Source: Bacteroidota bacterium
Lineage (GTDB): Bacteria; Bacteroidota; Bacteroidia; NS11-12g; UBA9320
DNA length: 7,734 bases
Reading direction: 5' to 3'
Assembly: GCA_003484585.1 (NCBI GenBank)
Contig: DNBZ01000316.1
Span: forward strand, 1-7,734
The notes beneath the pieces are model-generated. The model made no database searches. It worked only from the letters and a program-made list of their open reading frames with translations, and was not told the origin of the DNA. The position numbers and the translations under genes were made by a program. Shown in pieces: positions 1 through 7,174 of this stretch. The stretch's first letter is position 1. Every line of letters begins with the position of its first letter.

Positions 1-138
1 TATGCAATACAAAGTACTATATATTTCTTTAGGCGACTACTTTTTTCAGACCAACTCCGTTTTACGGCTTATAAATTCTATGTGAAGAAAATATGCAAGA
101 CAGAATAATAATAGTCTTTCTGATGTAGCTAAAAAATA

Positions 139-146
139 TACCTTTG
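139..146 (+). promoter_or_regulatory. -7 promoter element of sucD (TAnnTTTG)
   Basis: TACCTTTG matches the Bacteroidota -7 consensus TAnnTTTG exactly. It ends 17 bases before the sucD ATG, so the expected transcript start is near 151-153 with a leader of about a dozen bases. The -33 TTG is not clear; only a T-rich stretch at 115-120 lies at the right distance. The leader carries AAGAGAG but no full Shine-Dalgarno. Confidence 0.7.
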
Positions 147-163
147 CCGCTCACAAGAGAGCA

Positions 164-1030
164 ATGTCAGTACTAGTAAATAAAGATTCCAAAATTATAG
201 TTCAAGGTTTTACAGGTAGCGAGGGTACTTTCCACGCTGGTCAAATGATAGAGTATGGTACACAAGTAGTAGGAGGAGTAACTCCTGGCAAAGGTGGCCA
301 AACGCATTTAGACAAGCCCGTGTTTAATACTGTAGAAGATGCAGTTACTAAGACTGGTGCTGATACTAGTATCATCTTTGTACCACCACCATTTGCGGCA
401 GACGCTATCATGGAGGCAGCAGAAGCTGGTATCAAAGTAATCGTTTGTATCACTGAAGGTATTCCCGTAGCCGATATGGTAAAGGTGAAAGCATACTTAG
501 CTAACAAGGAGAGTAGATTAATAGGTCCTAACTGCCCAGGTATCATCACTACAGATGAAGCTAAGGTAGGTATCATGCCAGGATTTATCTTCAAAAAAGG
601 TAAAATAGGAATCGTATCTAAATCTGGTACGCTTACGTATGAAGCTGTAGACCAAGTAGTGAAAGCTGGTATGGGATGCACTACAGCTATAGGCATAGGT
701 GGGGATCCTATCATAGGTACATCTATGAAAGAGGCTGTAGAGCTTCTGATGAATGATCCAGAGACAGAAGGAATAGTAATGATAGGTGAAATAGGTGGAG
801 GCATGGAAGCTGAAGCTGCTCGCTATATCAAAGCACACGGCACTAAACCAGTAGTAGGATTCATAGCAGGAGAAACTGCTCCAGCTGGCCGTACAATGGG
901 GCACGCAGGTGCTATTGTAGGTGGCGATGAAGATACTGCATCTGCTAAGAAAGCTATAATGAGAGAGTGTGGTATACACGTAGTAGACTCACCTGCTGGC
1001 ATAGGAGCTAAAATGGCTGAGCTAGTATAA
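164..1030 (+). CDS. sucD: Succinyl-CoA synthetase (ADP/GDP-forming), alpha subunit
   Basis: This is the alpha subunit of succinyl-CoA synthetase, a cytoplasmic TCA-cycle enzyme that converts succinyl-CoA to succinate with NTP formation. The 288 residues match the usual family length. The N-terminal CoA-binding Rossmann domain (about 1-125) begins with [10 protein letters not shown] at 15-24 and includes PNCPG with Cys124. The ligase domain (about 145-288) has GEIGG with Glu209 and [10 protein letters not shown] with His247, which aligns with the phosphohistidine His246 of E. coli SucD. All key residues are present. The beta-subunit gene sucC is not next to it: no gene is visible upstream in the window and a terminator follows at once, so the unit looks monocistronic. 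The ATG at 164 gives the expected family N-terminus and lies just behind a -7 promoter element. Confidence 0.97.
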   Translation: MSVLVNKDSKIIVQGFTGSEGTFHAGQMIEYGTQVVGGVTPGKGGQTHLDKPVFNTVEDAVTKTGADTSIIFVPPPFAADAIMEAAEAGIKVIVCITEGIPVADMVKVKAYLANKESRLIGPNCPGIITTDEAKVGIMPGFIFKKGKIGIVSKSGTLTYEAVDQVVKAGMGCTTAIGIGGDPIIGTSMKEAVELLMNDPETEGIVMIGEIGGGMEAEAARYIKAHGTKPVVGFIAGETAPAGRTMGHAGAIVGGDEDTASAKKAIMRECGIHVVDSPAGIGAKMAELV

Positions 1031-1065
1031 AAAATACTACCAAAACTTAAAACGAAATATGAACG

Positions 1066-1097
1066 AGGCTTGCTGTGAAAACAGTGAGCCTTTTTTT
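1066..1097 (+). terminator. Intrinsic terminator of sucD
   Basis: An 11-bp stem (1066-1076 with 1081-1091, two G-U wobbles) closes a GAAA tetraloop at 1077-1080 and runs directly into seven T at 1091-1097. It begins 36 bases after the sucD stop. The minus strand of this hairpin has no T-run, so it should act only on plus-strand transcription. Confidence 0.9.
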
Positions 1098-1124
1098 GTG
1101 CGACTCACCTTGTATTTTTTAAAT

Positions 1125-1154
1125 ATAGAGTCGGTATAATTATATTGACTCTAT
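1125..1154 (-). terminator. Possible weak terminator of the metH-module unit
   Basis: The perfect 8-bp inverted repeat ATAGAGTC/GACTCTAT (1125-1132 and 1147-1154) starts at the base next to the stop of the minus-strand small gene. Its 14-base loop contains the palindrome TATAATTATA, so the hairpin could extend. On the minus strand it is followed by ATTTAAAAAATAC, which lacks a real U-tract. It could be a weak terminator or a 3'-end stabilising hairpin. Confidence 0.35.
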
Positions 1155-1349
1155 CTATATGGTACTAAAAAGTTGCTGACGTTTTTTTTGGAATGCATTG
1201 AGCTTTGCGTTGGTCTTGTAATTAGGTAAAATAAGTCTAGCGTCTATGCCGTGCAAATACCAGTTTTTGCCCAGAAACTGTACCTCCTTTACCTGAGCTT
1301 TGGAGCTAAAGAAAAGAAGTGATGTAATTCCTATGAGGATAAAACGCAT
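1155..1349 (-). CDS. Small predicted secreted protein, unknown function
   Basis: I do not recognise this 64-residue protein. Residues 1-18 form a good Sec signal peptide: MR, a hydrophobic stretch FILIGITSLLFF, then SSKA. Cleavage before Gln19 would leave a basic 46-residue mature peptide with no cysteine, aromatic near its start (NWY at 30-32) and Lys/Arg/Gln-rich near its end (KKRQQ at 55-59). The signal peptide follows the same S-x-A|Q pattern as the long BNR protein in this window, which argues that it is a real gene rather than a chance frame. It begins 34 bases after the stop of the methionine synthase module on the same strand with no clear TAnnTTTG between them, so it is probably cotranscribed. 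It could also be the remnant of a longer secreted protein; I see no continuation in the other frames after its stop. Confidence 0.55.
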   Translation of the reverse strand: MRFILIGITSLLFFSSKAQVKEVQFLGKNWYLHGIDARLILPNYKTNAKLNAFQKKRQQLFSTI

Positions 1350-1383
1350 GGCTAGATTTAAGACGCAATTTAGCGAATAAGTG

Positions 1384-2388
1384 TTACACTGCTAGCTCAG
1401 GAACTACACGTGGCTTTTCCTTCTGTACTCTTTCTATTATGGCTTTCAAGTGCTCTGGAGTGGTGCCACAGCATCCTCCTACTATGTTGAGGAAACCACT
1501 ACTAGCAAACTCTCCTACTACCTTGCTCATACTCTCTGGAGTCTCATCGTACTCGCCAAATTCATTGGGCAATCCTGCATTGGGATGTGCAGACACTCTG
1601 CACCAAGCCTTATCGCTTAGATTTTTGATAAACGGACGCATTTGCTCCGCTCCTAATGCACAGTTTAGGCCTATGCTCAGCGGTTTAGCATGGCTCACAC
1701 TATACCAAAATGCTTCTACAGTTTGGCCGCTGAGGGTTCTACCACTAGCATCTGTTATAGTGCCACTTATCATAATAGGGGTATCTATGGCTAGCTCTTC
1801 TTTTACTTCCAAAATAGCAAAAATGGCCGCCTTACAGTTGAGCGTGTCAAATACAGTCTCTATAAGAAATATGTCTACGCCTCCTTTTGCAAGTGCTGTA
1901 GTCTGCTGCTTATAGGTAGCCACTAGATCATCAAAATCTACTGCTCTGTATCCGGGATTATTTACATCTGGAGATAGAGAAGCAGTTTTATTCGTAGGGC
2001 CAATACTTCCTGCTACAAATCTGGGCTTGTCCGGATTTTTAGCTGTGTATTTGTCTGCTGCTTGTCTTGCAAGTTTGGCAGAAGCCAGGTTTAGCTCATC
2101 TACTAAAAACTCCATATGGTAGTCTGCCATACTTACCGCAGTACTATTAAAAGTATTAGTCTCTATGATATCTGCACCTACTTCCAAAAACTGTTCGTGT
2201 ATCTCCGAGATTATTTCTGGCTGGGTAAGGCTCAATAAGTCATTGTTTCCTTTAAGATTATAAGCGTAATCTGCAAAGCGATCACCTCTATATTGCTCTT
2301 CGGTAAGCTTGTGTTTTTGTATCATAGTGCCCATGGCACCATCTAAAAAAAGGATACGGTCTTGTAGTAATTGCTCTATCTTATGCAT
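1384..2388 (-). CDS. metH: Methionine synthase (cobalamin-dependent), homocysteine-binding module only
   Basis: This is the homocysteine S-methyltransferase domain of cobalamin-dependent methionine synthase, which activates homocysteine on zinc to accept a methyl group from methylcobalamin. The 334 residues align from end to end with the N-terminal module of E. coli MetH as I remember it: [10 protein letters not shown] at 15-24, [11 protein letters not shown] at 72-82, [18 protein letters not shown] at 206-223, and the three zinc cysteines Cys243 (GLNCALG), Cys306 and Cys307 (GGCCGTTP). E. coli MetH is over 1200 residues; this protein stops just where the linker to the folate-binding domain would begin, so it is a clean single-module protein, not a random truncation. 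Folate-, cobalamin- and activation-domain genes are not adjacent and must be encoded elsewhere if this works as MetH. A TAnnTTTG element ends 5 bases before its ATG. Confidence 0.94.
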   Translation of the reverse strand: MHKIEQLLQDRILFLDGAMGTMIQKHKLTEEQYRGDRFADYAYNLKGNNDLLSLTQPEIISEIHEQFLEVGADIIETNTFNSTAVSMADYHMEFLVDELNLASAKLARQAADKYTAKNPDKPRFVAGSIGPTNKTASLSPDVNNPGYRAVDFDDLVATYKQQTTALAKGGVDIFLIETVFDTLNCKAAIFAILEVKEELAIDTPIMISGTITDASGRTLSGQTVEAFWYSVSHAKPLSIGLNCALGAEQMRPFIKNLSDKAWCRVSAHPNAGLPNEFGEYDETPESMSKVVGEFASSGFLNIVGGCCGTTPEHLKAIIERVQKEKPRVVPELAV

Positions 2389-2393
2389 TGGTT

Positions 2394-2401
2394 CAAAAGT
2401 A
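2394..2401 (-). promoter_or_regulatory. -7 promoter element of the metH module
   Basis: Read on the minus strand this is TACTTTTG, an exact TAnnTTTG match. Only 5 bases separate it from the ATG at 2388, so transcription should start at or next to the start codon, giving a leaderless or nearly leaderless message. A TTA lies about 20 bases upstream where the -33 TTG would be expected. Confidence 0.72.
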
Positions 2402-2410
2402 CTATTTTAG

Positions 2411-2425
2411 GTTAAACGTGTTAAC
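2411..2425. repeat. Inverted repeat GTTAA-N5-TTAAC beside the metH-module promoter
   Basis: Perfect 5-bp arms (2411-2415 and 2421-2425) flank ACGTG. The dyad lies between the -7 element and the presumed -33 region of the minus-strand promoter, a typical operator position. No known regulator is assigned, and short AT-rich dyads also arise by chance. Confidence 0.35.
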
Positions 2426-2572
2426 TGATTTTCCAGTACAAATCAAAACTTAATGGAATGTCAAAAGGCACGAAAGAAAGACTTTAATTGGGCAGTTGAA
2501 GCGAGGGGGGGTGTTGTTAGCCTCAAATTATAGAAAGATTCAAATAGTCGATTTTAGATTTATCCTAAGGAG

Positions 2573-2590
2573 GAGAAATTCTCGCGAATT
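2573..2590. repeat. Two overlapping small dyads upstream of the BNR gene
   Basis: GAGAA-A-TTCTC (2573-2583) overlaps AATTC-TCGC-GAATT (2577-2590). They lie 75-90 bases upstream of the BNR-gene -7 element, a distance compatible with an activator site, but there is no other support for a function. Confidence 0.25.
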
Positions 2591-2665
2591 CTTTTCGATA
2601 CCAAGTTTATATTCTTTGAGATTACTTTTTATTACTCCCTAATTATTACAAGTTTAAAAATCTCT

Positions 2666-2673
2666 TACTTTTG
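2666..2673 (+). promoter_or_regulatory. -7 promoter element of the BNR-protein gene
   Basis: TACTTTTG matches TAnnTTTG exactly and ends 6 bases before the ATG at 2680, so the message is probably leaderless or nearly so. A TTA at 2643-2645 lies 20 bases upstream in the -33 position. The element includes a TTG (2671-2673) that is in frame with the gene and could be miscalled as its start codon. Confidence 0.75.
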
Positions 2674-2679
2674 AGCCAT

Positions 2680-5600
2680 ATGCGAATGTTTATTTCAATA
2701 CTCAGGTTTAGTGTGCTACTTTCATTATTGGTGAATAGTACTTTTTCTAATGCTCAAAGTAATAAGATGAGTTGGGATAGTCTAAATATTGCTGGAGTAA
2801 AGATGCGTAGCATTGGTCCTGCTTTTATGACTGGTAGAATAGCCGATGTAGCCATAGATGCTAAGAACGAAAGCCACTACTATGTAGGTGTAGCCTCTGG
2901 CGGGGTATGGGAAACTAAGAATGCTGGCATCACATTTAAATCAATATTCGATGGGCAAAAGACCTACTCGATTGGGTGTATTACTATAGATGAAAATGAG
3001 GGTAACCTATGGGTAGGCACAGGCGAAAATGTAGGTGGAAGACACATTGGTTTTGGCGATGGAGTCTACTTGAGTAAGGACGGAGGAGCTACTTGGAAAA
3101 ACATGGGGCTAAAGAAGTCAGAGCATATTTCTAAGATTGTTGTTCATCCTACTAATCCGGATATAGTATGGGTAGCCAGTCAAGGGCCACTATGGAGCAG
3201 CGGTGGTGAGCGTGGTGTATATATGACCACAGATGGCGGTCAAAAATGGAAACGCACCTTGGGCGATTCAGATTGGACGGGAGCTACAGATTTATTAATA
3301 GACCCTAATAATCCAGAAATTTTATATGCAGCTACGTGGCAGAGACATAGAACTGTGGCTTCTTATCTAGGCGGTGGTCCAGAGAGTGGAATACACAAAA
3401 GTGTAGATGGTGGCAAGACTTGGGAAAAACTAAAAACAGGATTACCCGGAGGTAATATGGGTAAAATAGGTCTAGCTATGTCGCCGCAAAATGCAAGTGT
3501 TTTGTATGCCGCCATAGAGTTAGATCTTAAAAAAGGTGGTTTCTATAAAAGTGAAAATAAGGGAGCTAGTTGGGAGAAAAAATCGGATATACTATCTGGA
3601 GGTACTGGCCCGCATTATTATCAAGAGATCTATGCTAGTCCGCATCAGTTTGACCGAGTATACTTCGCCAATAATTACTTAAAAGTAACGAATGACGGAG
3701 GTAAAACTTTTGTAGGTGTGCCCAACAAAAGAAAGCATGTAGATAATCACGTGGTTGTTTTTAGAAAGAATGACCCAGATTATTTAATGGTAGGTACAGA
3801 TGGTGGTTTGTATGAAACCTTTGACCTTGCCGCAAACTGGAGACATATGAGCAATCTGCCTATCACTCAGTTCTATAAAATAGCGGTAGATGATGCTACT
3901 CCTTTTTATAACGTATACGGGGGAACGCAAGATAATAATACGCAGTCTGGCCCTAGCAGAACAGATACACGTGCAGGTATTACCAATATAGATTGGAAAG
4001 TGGTGCTAGGTGGTGATGGTCACCAACCAGCTACAGAACCGGGTAATTCTAATATAGTATATGCACAGAGCCAACAAGGTTATTTTACGAGATTAGACAT
4101 GGCGTCTGGCGACAAAGTGGCCGTAAGACCGCAGCCAGCTAAGGATGAAAACTATGAAAGGTATAATTGGGATGCACCTATTCTGGTAAGTGCTCATAGT
4201 CCTAGTCGAATATATGTTGCTTCGCAAAGACTATGGAAGTCTGAGGATAGAGGGGATTCTTGGGTAGCTATTTCAGAAGATTTAACTCGAAATGAAGAAC
4301 GTTTTGATTTGCCTATAATGGGTCGTAAGCAGAGTTTTGTGAATTCGTGGGATGTGTATGCTATGAGTAATTACAATACTATTACGAGTATAGCCGAAAG
4401 CCCAAAAAATCAAAAACTAATCTATGTAGGCACCGATGATGGCTTGTTTCAAATGACTGATGATGGTGGCGAAAATTGGAATACTCTGGATATAAAAAAA
4501 CTAACTGGAGTTCCTGAGCGAGCATATATCAATGATATAAAAGCAGATCTCTTTGACGAGAATAAAGTCTATATGGCTATAGATAATCACAAGGCAGGAG
4601 ACTACAAGCCGTATCTTTTTGTGAGTACTAATAAAGGGAAATCTTGGAAATCGATAGCGAGTAACTTGCCAGAAAATCACTACGTATGGCGAATAGTACA
4701 AGATCATAAAAAGCCAGAGTTGCTATTTGTAGGAACTGAGTTTGGTTTGTTTTTTACCCCGGATGCAGGAGAGCATTGGAAACAAATAAAAAGTGGTGTG
4801 CCCAATGTTTCATTTAGAGATTTGGCTATTCAGAGAAGAGAAGACGACCTAGTAGCTGCTAGTTTTGGTAGAAGTATTTATATACTAGACGATTACTCAT
4901 TCCTGCGTGAAGTGACAGTAGAATTAATAGAGAAAGATGCCGCTATATTGCCCATGAGAGACGCTCTTTTATACTTGCCAAAGCAAAATGGACAAGGGAA
5001 TAATGGCTCTTTAGGAGCTCAGCATTTTGTAGCAAAAAATCCAGAGTTTGGTGCTGTGTTCACCTACTACCTCAAAGAAAGTCAAGAGACCAAAAGTACT
5101 ATAAGAACTAAGGCAGAGAAAGAGGAAAATAAGAATGGTAAGGATATAGATTTTGCAGGATGGGATGTTTTACTAAGTGAAAAAGACCAAGCAAAAATGC
5201 AGCATTGGGCGATGATAAAAGACAATAAAGGTGCCGTAGTACGAAAAGGGCAAGTGCCTTCTGGCAAGGGTTTTCATAGAGTAGCTTGGAATCTGAGAGG
5301 CGAAAATAGGATGCCCATAAATAAAGGAGCTAAAGTAGATGGCAACAAAAATGGAGGATTTTTATTAGGCCCGGGAGAGTATAGCGTTACTATTTATCAG
5401 TTATTAGATGGAGAGGTAAGTGCTGTTACGGCTAGTCAATCCTTTAATGTAAAGCAACTATACAAGAGCACTTTGCCTACTAAAAATAATAGCATCAAAG
5501 ACGGGTTTTTGAGTAGATACATGGAAGTAGTAGGAAGGAAAGACTTATTTATGTACGACTATAGCCAAGCAAAGAAAAATGCAAGTTCGCTGGAGTTGGC

Positions 5601-5940
5601 TATCAAACGCACACCTAAATCAATAGGACTGTTAGAAAACGAAATGGCAGATCTAAGAAAAGAACTTAGAAATATGGAGTTAGTCTTGTATGGCAATCCG
5701 TTAAAAAGTGAAGTAGGAGAAAAGAATAATACGTCACTGGATGAGCGAATCTGGGCAGCAGCAGGATCACTTTGGGGCAGTGCCTACGGACCTACTGCCA
5801 CAGCAGAGCAAAGTTTAGCTATAGCATCAGAAGAGTTGAGCGAGTACGAAAAGAAGATGGCCGTAATCCAACTCAAAGTACAAAGCATTTATACAGAACT
5901 AAAAACAGCAGGTGCTCCGCCGATTAAAGGCATGGAATAA
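2680..5940 (+). CDS. Secreted BNR/VPS10-type beta-propeller protein with C-terminal Ig-like and helical regions
   Basis: This 1086-residue exported protein belongs to the sortilin/VPS10-like BNR family common in Bacteroidota, often named glycosyl hydrolase without proof; its substrate is unknown. Residues 1-25 are a Sec signal peptide with cleavage SNA|Q26. The family signatures RSIGPAFMTGRIADV (43-57), ASGGVWETKN (72-81) and GGTQDNNTQSG (from about 414) are present. About nine Asp-box repeats, (S/T)xDxGxxW-like, have their Asp or equivalent Asn near 134, 185, 243, 293, 339, 523, 595, 651 and 695. LDD at 736-738 closes the propeller part. Residues about 848-930 resemble an Ig-like/FlgD-type domain (AWNLR; GPGEYSVTI at 897-905), and about 960-1080 is charged and probably helical. 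I see no sialidase FRIP motif and no type IX secretion C-terminal domain, so a periplasmic location is inferred. The ATG at 2680 is preferred over the TTG at 2671, which lies inside the promoter; ATG 2686 is also possible. Confidence 0.93.
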   Translation: MRMFISILRFSVLLSLLVNSTFSNAQSNKMSWDSLNIAGVKMRSIGPAFMTGRIADVAIDAKNESHYYVGVASGGVWETKNAGITFKSIFDGQKTYSIGCITIDENEGNLWVGTGENVGGRHIGFGDGVYLSKDGGATWKNMGLKKSEHISKIVVHPTNPDIVWVASQGPLWSSGGERGVYMTTDGGQKWKRTLGDSDWTGATDLLIDPNNPEILYAATWQRHRTVASYLGGGPESGIHKSVDGGKTWEKLKTGLPGGNMGKIGLAMSPQNASVLYAAIELDLKKGGFYKSENKGASWEKKSDILSGGTGPHYYQEIYASPHQFDRVYFANNYLKVTNDGGKTFVGVPNKRKHVDNHVVVFRKNDPDYLMVGTDGGLYETFDLAANWRHMSNLPITQFYKIAVDDATPFYNVYGGTQDNNTQSGPSRTDTRAGITNIDWKVVLGGDGHQPATEPGNSNIVYAQSQQGYFTRLDMASGDKVAVRPQPAKDENYERYNWDAPILVSAHSPSRIYVASQRLWKSEDRGDSWVAISEDLTRNEERFDLPIMGRKQSFVNSWDVYAMSNYNTITSIAESPKNQKLIYVGTDDGLFQMTDDGGENWNTLDIKKLTGVPERAYINDIKADLFDENKVYMAIDNHKAGDYKPYLFVSTNKGKSWKSIASNLPENHYVWRIVQDHKKPELLFVGTEFGLFFTPDAGEHWKQIKSGVPNVSFRDLAIQRREDDLVAASFGRSIYILDDYSFLREVTVELIEKDAAILPMRDALLYLPKQNGQGNNGSLGAQHFVAKNPEFGAVFTYYLKESQETKSTIRTKAEKEENKNGKDIDFAGWDVLLSEKDQAKMQHWAMIKDNKGAVVRKGQVPSGKGFHRVAWNLRGENRMPINKGAKVDGNKNGGFLLGPGEYSVTIYQLLDGEVSAVTASQSFNVKQLYKSTLPTKNNSIKDGFLSRYMEVVGRKDLFMYDYSQAKKNASSLELAIKRTPKSIGLLENEMADLRKELRNMELVLYGNPLKSEVGEKNNTSLDERIWAAAGSLWGSAYGPTATAEQSLAIASEELSEYEKKMAVIQLKVQSIYTELKTAGAPPIKGME

Positions 5941-5971
5941 GCAAAAGAATCTCACTAATTCTTACATTTGC
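5941..5971. repeat. Interrupted inverted repeat overlapping the lhgO promoter
   Basis: GCAAA+AGAAT (5941-5950) pairs with ATTCT (5958-5962) and TTTGC (5967-5971) around a 7-base loop, with a 4-base bulge at 5963-5966. It starts directly after the BNR-gene stop and covers the -7 element. It could be an operator or a weak 3'-end hairpin; there is no T-run. Confidence 0.3.
5963..5970 (+). promoter_or_regulatory. -7 promoter element of lhgO
   Basis: TACATTTG matches TAnnTTTG exactly and ends 10 bases before the ATG at 5981. No TTG is visible in the -33 region, which overlaps the end of the upstream gene, so this may be a weak internal promoter that supplements readthrough from the BNR gene. Confidence 0.6.
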
Positions 5972-5980
5972 TTCTCATAT

Positions 5981-7171
5981 ATGAATGTAGACATAGCCGT
6001 AGTAGGTGGAGGAATAGTAGGTTTAGCCACTGCATATCACCTTACGCTTAAATATCCAGATAAGAAGGTGGTAGTTTTAGAAAAGGAGAGTGAAGTAGCT
6101 CACCACCAGACGGGTAATAATAGTGGGGTGATACACTCAGGACTTTATTATAAACCAGGCAGCCTAAAAGCAAAAAACTGTATAGATGGCTACAAGATGT
6201 TACTCGCTTTTTGTGATGAGAATAATATTCCGTATGAGCTATGTGGTAAGGTAGTAGTAGCTACAGACATGTCTGAAGTAGGAAGACTGCGAGAATTATT
6301 CGATAGGGGCAGAGAGAACGGGCTAGAAGGGCTAGAGATGCTAGACCAAGCTAGGCTGAAAGAAATAGAACCACACCTAGCCGGTGTGCAAGGGATAAGA
6401 GTGCCTCAAACGGGGATAATCAACTACAAGCAAGTCTGCCAAAAACTAGTACAGAAAATAGAAGAAAATGGAGGTGAGATTCGTCTGAACACGGTAGTGA
6501 AATCTATAGAGCAGATGGATGACTATATACAGATAGTAACCAACAAAAGTTTTGTAGAATGCAAGCAGATGATAAACTGTGCGGGCTTATACTCAGATGA
6601 GGTAGCCAAAATGCACTTGGGAGATATTGATACACGTATTATCCCTTTTAGAGGTGAATACTATGAGCTTACAGCAGAAGCAGAATATCTTGTAAAACAC
6701 CTGATATATCCAGTGCCAGATCCTGCTTTCCCTTTCTTAGGAGTTCATTTTACTAGAATGGTAGAAGGTGGAATAGAAGCAGGGCCTAATGCGGTTTTTG
6801 CTTTTAAGAAAGAAGGATACAAACGAACAGACTTTGATTTCAGAGATTTCTTTGGCAGCCTATTGTGGCCAGGTTTTCAGAAAGTGATGTTCAAATATTG
6901 GAAAACGGGTTTAGGCGAGATGTACCGCTCGTTTAGTAAAAAAGCATTTACCAAAGCACTACAAAAACTAATACCAGAAGTACGAGAAGAGCATCTGGTA
7001 GCTGCTCCAGCGGGAGTGCGTGCACAAGCATGCGATAGAACAGGTGGTTTGCTAGATGATTTTAAACTAGTAACAGAAAAACGTGCAATCCACGTGATCA
7101 ATGCTCCTAGTCCTGCTGCTACTTCGAGCCTGAGTATAGGTAAGACGATTGCAGATATGGTGGAACTGTAG
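5981..7171 (+). CDS. lhgO: L-2-hydroxyglutarate oxidase/dehydrogenase (FAD-dependent)
   Basis: This enzyme oxidises L-2-hydroxyglutarate, a side product of promiscuous malate and lactate dehydrogenases, to 2-oxoglutarate using FAD; E. coli LhgO passes the electrons to the respiratory chain. From the ATG at 5981 the protein has 396 residues. The FAD-binding Rossmann motif is VGGGIVGLA (8-16; G9-x-G11-xx-G14), with Glu34 ending the second strand. The family signature HQTGNNSGVIHSGLYYKPGS lies at 42-61, and the C-terminal FAD region shows PAGVRAQ (343-349) and INAPSPAATSS (373-383). An in-frame ATG at 5912 would add 23 residues ahead of the dinucleotide fold, overlap the upstream gene and lie upstream of the promoter element, so 5981 is chosen. 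A gap of 40 bases separates it from the BNR gene; the thioredoxin-like gene follows after 3 bases. Confidence 0.94.
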   Translation: MNVDIAVVGGGIVGLATAYHLTLKYPDKKVVVLEKESEVAHHQTGNNSGVIHSGLYYKPGSLKAKNCIDGYKMLLAFCDENNIPYELCGKVVVATDMSEVGRLRELFDRGRENGLEGLEMLDQARLKEIEPHLAGVQGIRVPQTGIINYKQVCQKLVQKIEENGGEIRLNTVVKSIEQMDDYIQIVTNKSFVECKQMINCAGLYSDEVAKMHLGDIDTRIIPFRGEYYELTAEAEYLVKHLIYPVPDPAFPFLGVHFTRMVEGGIEAGPNAVFAFKKEGYKRTDFDFRDFFGSLLWPGFQKVMFKYWKTGLGEMYRSFSKKAFTKALQKLIPEVREEHLVAAPAGVRAQACDRTGGLLDDFKLVTEKRAIHVINAPSPAATSSLSIGKTIADMVEL

Positions 7172-7174
7172 CGT

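Larger units (their letters stand above)
2389..2679. other. Divergent intergenic region between metH module and BNR gene
   Basis: This 291-base gap separates two divergently transcribed genes. It holds the metH-module promoter (2394-2401, minus), the inverted repeat GTTAA-N5-TTAAC (2411-2425), a run of seven G (2505-2511), a pair of overlapping dyads (2573-2590) and the BNR-gene promoter (2666-2673, plus). The only frame worth mentioning is a 26-codon one at 2453-2533, which I do not support as a gene. No tRNA, riboswitch or other RNA fold was recognised. Confidence 0.7.

Noticed and set aside
11..17. TACTTTG read on the minus strand, near the left edge, resembling a divergent promoter.
   Set aside because: It is one base short of TAnnTTTG, and any gene it would drive lies outside the window.
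57..67. CCGT-TTT-ACGG mini hairpin upstream of sucD.
   Set aside because: Only 4 bp of stem and no T-run; too small to call a terminator or operator.
1..108. Open frame 1-108 (35 codons without a start) and a 27-codon ATG frame at 2-85, possible ends of an upstream gene.
   Set aside because: Both are short, resemble no family I know, and overlap each other in different frames; open frames of this length are common by chance.
241..979. Long minus-strand frames opposite sucD.
   Set aside because: Antisense shadows of a strongly conserved gene; the translated proteins have low-complexity composition and no family match.
1439..1915. Long plus-strand frame of 158 codons opposite the metH module.
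   Set aside because: It is the antisense shadow of a conserved gene, with no promoter element and no recognisable protein.
2453..2533. 26-codon frame MECQKARKKDFNWAVEARGG... in the intergenic region.
   Set aside because: No promoter element close to its start, no recognisable family, and it runs through the G7 tract; probably chance.
2566..2574. TAAGGAGGA, a good Shine-Dalgarno-like sequence.
   Set aside because: No ATG or GTG follows at the right distance, and the other genes here do not use Shine-Dalgarno sequences.
6323..6354. Four CTAG tetramers spaced 9-10 bases apart inside lhgO.
   Set aside because: They arise from repeated CTA leucine codons followed by G, in line with the CTA preference of this DNA; not a regulatory array.
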